Shown here one piece after another: positions 58,201 through 64,000 of a stretch of DNA of 64,000 nucleotides. Location of the stretch: NCBI GenBank assembly GCA_964036295.1, contig OZ038466.1, positions 9,326,001-9,390,000 on the forward strand, given 5' to 3'. Made by a program: the position numbers and the translations under genes. A model generated the notes under the pieces. The model was not told where the DNA came from. It searched no databases and saw nothing but the letters and a program-made list of their open reading frames with translations. Each line of letters starts with the position of its first letter. The stretch's first letter is position 1. This stretch comes from Plumapathes pennacea (lineage: Eukaryota > Cnidaria > Anthozoa > Antipatharia > Myriopathidae).

Positions 58201-60170
58201 ACTTACGTAACTGGGCACGTGAGTTGAATGTTCCCATCTTGTCTGTGGACTACTCCCTGGCACCAGAGGCACCCTTCCCTCGGGCGTTGGAGGAATGCTT
58301 CTTTGCATATGCTTGGGCTCTGAAGAACAAAGATCAGCTTGGGACAACAGCAGAGTTTGTCTGTATAGCAGGGGACTCAGCAGGTAAAATATTATATTTT
58401 ATCAGTACATATTTGTTGATATTTTCCAGATAGTAAAAGCTGTTGATGCAACAATTGAGCCCAGATTTGACTTGAAATAAGTCAATAATACTAACCTTTG
58501 GTATAGCATATGTCTGTTGGCTATAGAAAAAAACATCTGAGACAAGCAAGAAGTGCAAGGATATGAGAAACTATTTCTCACAAGTGCACACACAGAAGCC
58601 TTGGGTCAGCTTTTTTTCAGGTCTGATTGATGATAATATACTTTTTGTTCCTCAGGTGGTAATCTATCAATTGTGACCAGTATGCGTGCAGCACAGTATG
58701 GTATTCGTATGCCTGACTCTATTTTGGCAGCATACTCCCCATTCAACATGCAATACGTTCCCACACCATCAAGACTGTTCAGTCTTATGGACCCTCTGTT
58801 ACCAACTGGGATCCTTGGGGCATGTCTCATGGGGTATACAGGAATTGGAAAGTCACCCTTTGATGAATGCACACGTGATGCAATCAAATCGCACACAGAA
58901 AAGTTCACTGTGGCTCAAAATGAAAAAAAGCAGTCTGGATCATTTCTTAGCAGACGTAGGGAATCAAAGGATTCCAAACATAAGCAATGTAACAGTTTTC
59001 AATCAGGAAACCTCTCTGGGGGGCCAACCAGCTTTGATAGCTTCCACAGTTGCAACAGTTCATGGTCAAATCAAAATGGGACATTGGTAATGTCTGACAG
59101 TCCAGATAAGACCAAACTGTCACCCATACCAAATGGCATCCTTCATTCTCAGAAAAATCTGAGTTCTGTTGGGAAAAGTCTTCAACCTTTGCCAGTTGAA
59201 GTGAAGAACTGCTCAAACGAGACTGATCAGCCATCCAACTCAGAACACTGTCTAGACATAAGCCATCCAGAATCACAAAATGCAGTTGACTTCTGTAAAG
59301 ACTCTGATCAGAGTCTGGAAGAACCTAGTTTGTCCCAGTCATATAATGAACCACTGTGCAGCTCTCCATCAAGACATGATAGAAGGAGCAAGTTACATTT
59401 GTCACCTCAACACAGTGTCACAGACTTGCATGTGGGAGTGCTTTATCACAAAGATGGTGAGGAATGTGCCGTAGTGAATGTTGTAGATGATGCGGACTCT
59501 CCCACTGGAGAAGCCCAAATTTTCCCCCTGGAAGAGCCCCACCATCAAGCTGAAAAACTGTCCACTGAAGAGGGTGACAAAGGGCAGGCCCTTGGTCGGA
59601 GCAGATCGATGTCTCAGATACCACTGCCCATTGCTAAGAATCCCTTTATGTCACCGCTGCTGGCCACTGATGAGATGCTGGCTACTCTACCTCCTGTTGA
59701 CCTGGTGGTGAGTGTCAAAAGCCAAGACAATGTCAGTATACTACACTACTGGACCCTTGCATGCGAAAACCATGTAAAATTTCACCCAGTTTCCCATGGT
59801 AAATCACAGAGTTTTCACTTAACCATGTGAATTTGGCTCCCTCTTATTCTCAGAGTAGAGGCAAATTTCACATGTTAATGTTTCACCAGGCAAGGAAATT
59901 TCCCAGGTTTTTGAGCTATCTGGCTTTCTGTTTCAGGCCTGCACTCTGGATCCAATCCTTGATGACTCTGTGGAGTTTGCACGTCGTCTCAAAGCCGTGG
60001 GTAATGATGTGGAACTGTACATTCTAGAGAACCTCCCACATGGCTTTCTCACCTTCAACTTGGTGTGTCAGGAGGCCAGGGAGGGCTGTGAACTGTGTGT
60101 TGTCTGTCTGAAACGAGCACTGTCAGGCAAGAGAGCAGCCAAGGACTTAGAGAAAGCACCTGTCTACTAA
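55269..60170 (+). CDS. LIPE: Hormone-sensitive lipase
   Basis: Seven exons: 55269-55823, 56346-56588, 57216-57395, 57827-57946, 58197-58383, 58656-59707 and 59937-60170, giving 856 residues from MEDHKWCDQ. The enzyme hydrolyses diacylglycerol and steryl esters at lipid droplets in the cytosol. The N-terminal HSL domain (about 1-320) contains [27 protein letters not shown] and [10 protein letters not shown]. The alpha/beta-hydrolase part has the oxyanion motif HGGGF (353-357), [22 protein letters not shown], the nucleophile elbow GDSAG (Ser427), and the acid and base in CTLDPILDD (Asp784) and LPHGFLTF (His814). Exon 6 also codes for a serine-rich insertion of roughly 240 residues between lipase segments, where vertebrate HSL has its phosphorylation module; it holds RRRES (Ser532), an RRxS protein kinase A motif, and SRSMSQ (744-749) just before KNPFMSPLL, which is conserved with vertebrates. 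AATAAA lies at 60510. The triad is intact, so an active enzyme is expected. Confidence 0.95.
55849..55875. repeat. C27 homopolymer just inside LIPE intron 1
   Basis: A run of 27 C starts 26 bases after the donor at 55823/55824. Its actual length may vary between individuals or be misread. Confidence 0.9.
56131..56305. repeat. ACAGTGAACTCTCTCTAAGGCGGAC repeat in LIPE intron 1
   Basis: CTCTCTAAGGCGGACACC near the left and TATCCGCCTTAGAGAGAG pair as a hairpin, and TTAGAGAGAGTTGGCTGTAC closes the element. It is the same family as 24650, 40151 and 48393. Confidence 0.65.
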
Positions 60171-61706
60171 AACTAAACCACACTTCCTCACATGCAATCC
60201 ACACCTTTAAAAGTCTGAAAGTTGGGGACATTTAAATTAGAATTTTTTTTCTAGTAATACTGGGCACAGATACTTTTTATGGCATTTTTCCTAACATTCC
60301 TAGCTATACTTGTTAGTGAGTTTAGTGTGCGGAAGTATTGATTTCTAGTAACCCAGGAATGCCCTGATGTGAGATGACTGAAATTATTTAAAAGAACCAC
60401 AAATGTTCTCAGGTTTTCCTTTTCCCTATTTTAAATGTCTGCCAATTTGTTTTCTATTTCTAATTTTAGCTGCAACCAAAAGTAACTAAACCAATTTGTT
60501 AATAATAACAATAAATTATATTGCTTTTCTGAAGATACCCCAATAAGCAGTTTTATTTATATTGTATTTTCTTTATATATCTCAATTTACAATATTTTTA
60601 TCAGGCCTATACTCTTTGGTGCTTGAGTTAGCATATAGTTTTAAAGAAACTATGGTACTATGGTACACATGCAGTATTGTTAATTATTGGCAGATGATAT
60701 CAGCTGCTGGTAAGGCTGAAAAATAGTCTGCTCTGTGATGTATTCTGATTAGCTACCATACTAGCAAAACTTGACCCATCTCTTTGCCTATAAAAAATAA
60801 AATTATCTTTCTTTTTTTCGTGGCAAGGAAATGCAATGTCAATATCAACCTTACAGCTATTAAAATTTTTAATCAGATATAGCTATTGAATTTTCAAAAT
60901 TAAGAACAATATATTGCAATCTTATCACCAAGATTATGGGTTGCAAAAATATTGTAATCATATATATTATATGGTAACTAGAGGAAAATAGCAGTGAAAT
61001 AAAAATAACATAAATTTGAATAAGATCAGCACTATTGTTCAGCAGATGTTTTCCACTGTACAGCAAATGCCATACCCTGTTGAGTCATCAGATTTCTAGA
61101 CCACAGAAGAGCCATTTTTTTCCCATTCAAATTTCTTATCAGAACCTCTCCTTACTTAATACCATTATCTTTAATGTGAAAACTGGGTATGCTCTACCAA
61201 ACCAAGGTCACTTCTTCAAGACAATGATATATGCACAAAAAAACAAAAGTTTTGATCACAAACAGAAAAAAAGCATTTGCTACCAGCCTTCCCTGGTGTC
61301 ACCCAAGCTATTAAACTTTGGAAAATTTCCCATTGCTCACTTGTGTGAACACTGATAGCAATTAAGAAATATATCACTACTGCTAAAATAAACTTATCTG
61401 CATTTTACAGGTCAATTAACGTATGTCATGGGTCCCTTAAATTCTCCTGTTCTCGCCTCGATTGCATGACGTTTCGGTTCCAGGCCCTTGGAAAAGCAAG
61501 ATGGCGGACAGTTGACAGGGCCGAAAGCTTTGGAAAGAAATAATTATGTCCATTTGCTGTTCAAAATGAGACGTTTATAAAATATAACCCGTGACTCGGC
61601 TTCTTCTCAACGAAAGCCTATCCTGAACGAACCATTGTTAAGGAAATGGGCCATGCATCAAGTACGGAACGGAAACAACTTGTGTACTGTCTGAATCGAT
61701 CTGAAG
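60171..61706. other. LIPE 3' UTR and upstream region of the IQ-motif gene
   Basis: AATAAA at 60510-60515 probably ends LIPE. The following AT-rich kilobase shows no gene. AAGATGGCGG at about 61499-61508 and several short upstream ATG frames precede the start at 61707, so transcription of the next gene probably starts near 61450-61550. Confidence 0.5.
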
Positions 61707-64000
61707 ATGTCACAATACAATCCAAGTAAACAAGTATTGGAGAGGTGAGTCAACACTACTTTCTAGGTTTTCTGTGGACCGCACAAGAACGACTGTATAT
61801 TGCGGATATCAATAACAATAGCCTCATTTCCGTCGTGTTTTGTTTTTATCATAGGGGTTGGAATGTTGGTGTTTGTTGACTCTGTTGACAACTTACATTT
61901 TCTTAAGTTGCATGAGTTGACACTGACCTCTTAGAATGCTAAGAAATGAAGGATGTAGTAGTAACTTTGAAAGACATCTAAGGGCCAAGAGATTAATCTT
62001 AATTAATTATCTCTGCATATAATGCAATAATTTATTTCTAAAAAGGAGAGGGTTGAATATTAGTCAGACGTTATAACACACATTGCTTAAACAGTCTAGT
62101 ATGTTATATTTTTATTGATCTGTTTGTCTAACTAGAATAAAATCAAGGGAGAGCAAAAGAGATTGGTCTCTTCTGGACAAATCATATGGAAAGCCTGGAA
62201 TTACTCGGCGATGGTCTGCAGAATCAAACAGGGAGTTAGAAGAGACTCAAAGAGACTGGAAGGATATTTATGTTCCTCCAAGGAAATCTCGCAGCCCTCA
62301 ATATCTTCCAAGACTGGATGCTGCTGTGAGCTATGCTGAGAATAACCATAATCTGAGACATGGAAAAATGAAAGTTGTACCACCTGTCAGAACCAGGAGA
62401 AATGAGGCATTCACTGAGTGAGTGTTGTCAATAATATTGTGCTTCATAAAACTTCTATAAAGCAGAGGTGTGAACCTTGACAAATTTTTAGGCAATAGAT
62501 CCAGAACAATATTTATTACACACATTTTTAAATTATACTTTTTTTTGTATATGTAGCCACCAGACTTCAGTGCGACCAAATCATAGAAGTTATGATGGCA
62601 TGGTACCAAACCACAGACCCGAACAGGAAGTTACTCCACGATGCACTGCTAGATATCCACCAGGAGCCATGATTGCACCCTGGTTTCAAGAGATGCAAGG
62701 GCATGCTCCAGACCACGCTCCTGCTGTGTACCCTATGCCTATAGTTCCAATGTACCCAGGGTTTGGACCAGTGTTTATGCCTCATTTCATGCCTGGTGAT
62801 GGTTACTATGGGTACAAGATGAATGGCAGGTCAGTAACTAAGACGTGTTGACTGTATAATATTATGGAATAACATTGCAAACCTCTTTACTTGACTCTGA
62901 AGATGGTCGACTTCTGCTCAGACAGTCAAAATGTGAGCCAACAACAAAAGTCTTCCTGAACACTACTTTAGCAAGCAATGTACTAATATTATGGAAGTCC
63001 TGAAATTAGGGCTGGCCAACTGTTTAATCAAGTGCCTATACTTGCATTATTAAGGAATAGTGGTTGTGTGATAAACTGATGGCATTTGTTGCAGACCTTT
63101 GCAGCACTTCACCAGGAAGGAGGCTGCTGTCATTCTTCAGAAACATTTCAGAGGCTGGCAAGTTAGACAGGTTGGAATCTATTCAATAGTTAATATTATT
63201 TTACCCTGATATATTATAGATTGTGACTGTCTGTTGGCCACTTGAATGTCTACCAGATAAGTACTGTACAGCATTGCAAAACTAAGCATCCCATTCCAGA
63301 TCTAAAAACTACAAAATATCTGAAAATACCAGACTTAGCTGGAACTCAACTCATCCAGTTGCACTAGCTGACCCATCATAGCCCTCATCCCAGGAATCTC
63401 TGTGCAGATTGTTTGAGTCTTGTGTCACTTGAATGTTCATATAGATCAGTTATTTTCAAGTACAATTTTTACAGGAAACTGAAGATTTTTATGACTGTGT
63501 AACTTAGATACTAGATCATCATGTACAGTGATCACTATATATAAGCTAATGAATGCTCCAGCTTATTTTGTAACCCATTATTAGCTTCCTATAAATTATT
63601 TTACAGCGTCTAGGTTTCATACATCAACCCTTAGTCGATTCATTCTATATACATTTGTAACCCATCCAGCTCATATCTTTGACTATTTTATGTTCAACAC
63701 AGGGTGCAAGATTTTCTCCATTCCGTTCAATGTGCAGCCGGCAGTTTGCTTCTCGTTTCATAGAAAGTTTCATTGAGGAGATTCTAAGAGAAGACCTCAT
63801 CCCTGATTTACTCATTGAAGCCTTCTCTCACAAGAAATACTTGGTAAGGGAATCTCCTCCACTGAATATAAAAATAAGTTGCAAAAATTGGATAAAATGC
63901 ATTTATAAAATTCAGAATTTTGTATGAATTAATGCAGCAATGTCTGATTGTTTTTAGTCAACCAGAGACCCACAATACCAAGCATCAGAGTCAGTCTGTC
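61707..64000 (+). CDS. IQ-motif protein of unknown family (5' part, runs off the right edge)
   Basis: Exons 61707-61744, 62136-62417, 62557-62829, 63095-63170, 63703-63843 and a partial one from 63958 join in frame (phases 2, 2, 2, 0, 0). The visible product is about 284 residues: a charged, tryptophan-containing N terminus (SKRDWSLLDKSYGKPGITRR), a proline/methionine-rich low-complexity stretch (YPMPIVPMYPGFGPVFMPHF), one IQ motif (AAVILQKHFRGWQVRQ, a calmodulin or light-chain binding helix), and then a likely helical segment containing SRFIESFIEEILREDLIPDL. The 5' leader contains short upstream ATG frames, the first beginning MADS and stopping at once. I do not recognise the family; IQ motifs are common in ciliary, sperm and cytoskeletal proteins, but nothing here decides between these. 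The partial last exon starts after TGTTTTTAG and reads STRDPQYQASESVC. Confidence 0.78.

Noticed and set aside
1-64000. CRISPR arrays, bacterial operons, ribosome binding sites or phage modules
   Set aside because: All genes are spliced animal genes; the regular repeats are MITEs, microsatellites or minisatellites without spacers of constant length.

Overview
The window is animal nuclear DNA and most likely comes from an anthozoan cnidarian (coral or sea anemone). Evidence seen: every gene is split by GT-AG introns, spacers are AT-rich and full of short palindromic transposons, and the proteins are metazoan (hormone-sensitive lipase, a mitochondrion-targeted complex I 49 kDa subunit, delta-COP, NCAM-type adhesion proteins) but clearly diverged from vertebrate versions. 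The anthozoan assignment is inference.

Layout. (1) 1-25.9 kb, minus strand: two neighbouring immunoglobulin/fibronectin adhesion genes. Gene A (14343 down to 1690, 3' end outside the window or not recognised) has a signal peptide, five Ig domains and two FN3 domains, the NCAM/Fasciclin II layout. Gene B (25928 down to 18884) is a short paralog: signal peptide, Ig, Ig, FN3 and a hydrophobic GPI-type tail. Its domains resemble Ig1, Ig5 and FN3-1 of gene A, so it looks like a duplicate that lost the middle. (2) 26-34.6 kb: a repeat-rich spacer. (3) 34.6-36.1 kb: a possible tiny minus-strand gene, divergent from ARCN1. (4) 36.1-42.5 kb, plus strand: ARCN1 (delta-COP), 11 exons. (5) 43.7-50.9 kb, plus: NDUFS2, 16 exons. 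(6) 50.9-55.3 kb: nested transposons, including the second, inverted copy of a 2.4 kb element also present at 21.1-23.4 kb inside gene B. (7) 55.3-60.2 kb, plus: LIPE (hormone-sensitive lipase), 7 exons with the complete catalytic triad. (8) 61.7 kb to the right edge, plus: the 5' part of an IQ-motif gene that I do not recognise.

The two adhesion genes probably work at the cell surface. ARCN1, NDUFS2 and LIPE are housekeeping or metabolic genes and their adjacency implies no shared pathway. No CRISPR array, operon, rRNA or convincing tRNA is present. The main unexplained structure is the repeat landscape (at least six palindromic families, nested insertions, a 28 kb segment flanked by inverted 2.4 kb copies) and the derived GPI-anchored Ig gene. 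All exon limits were read by eye from splice sites and conserved reading frames, not from transcripts.
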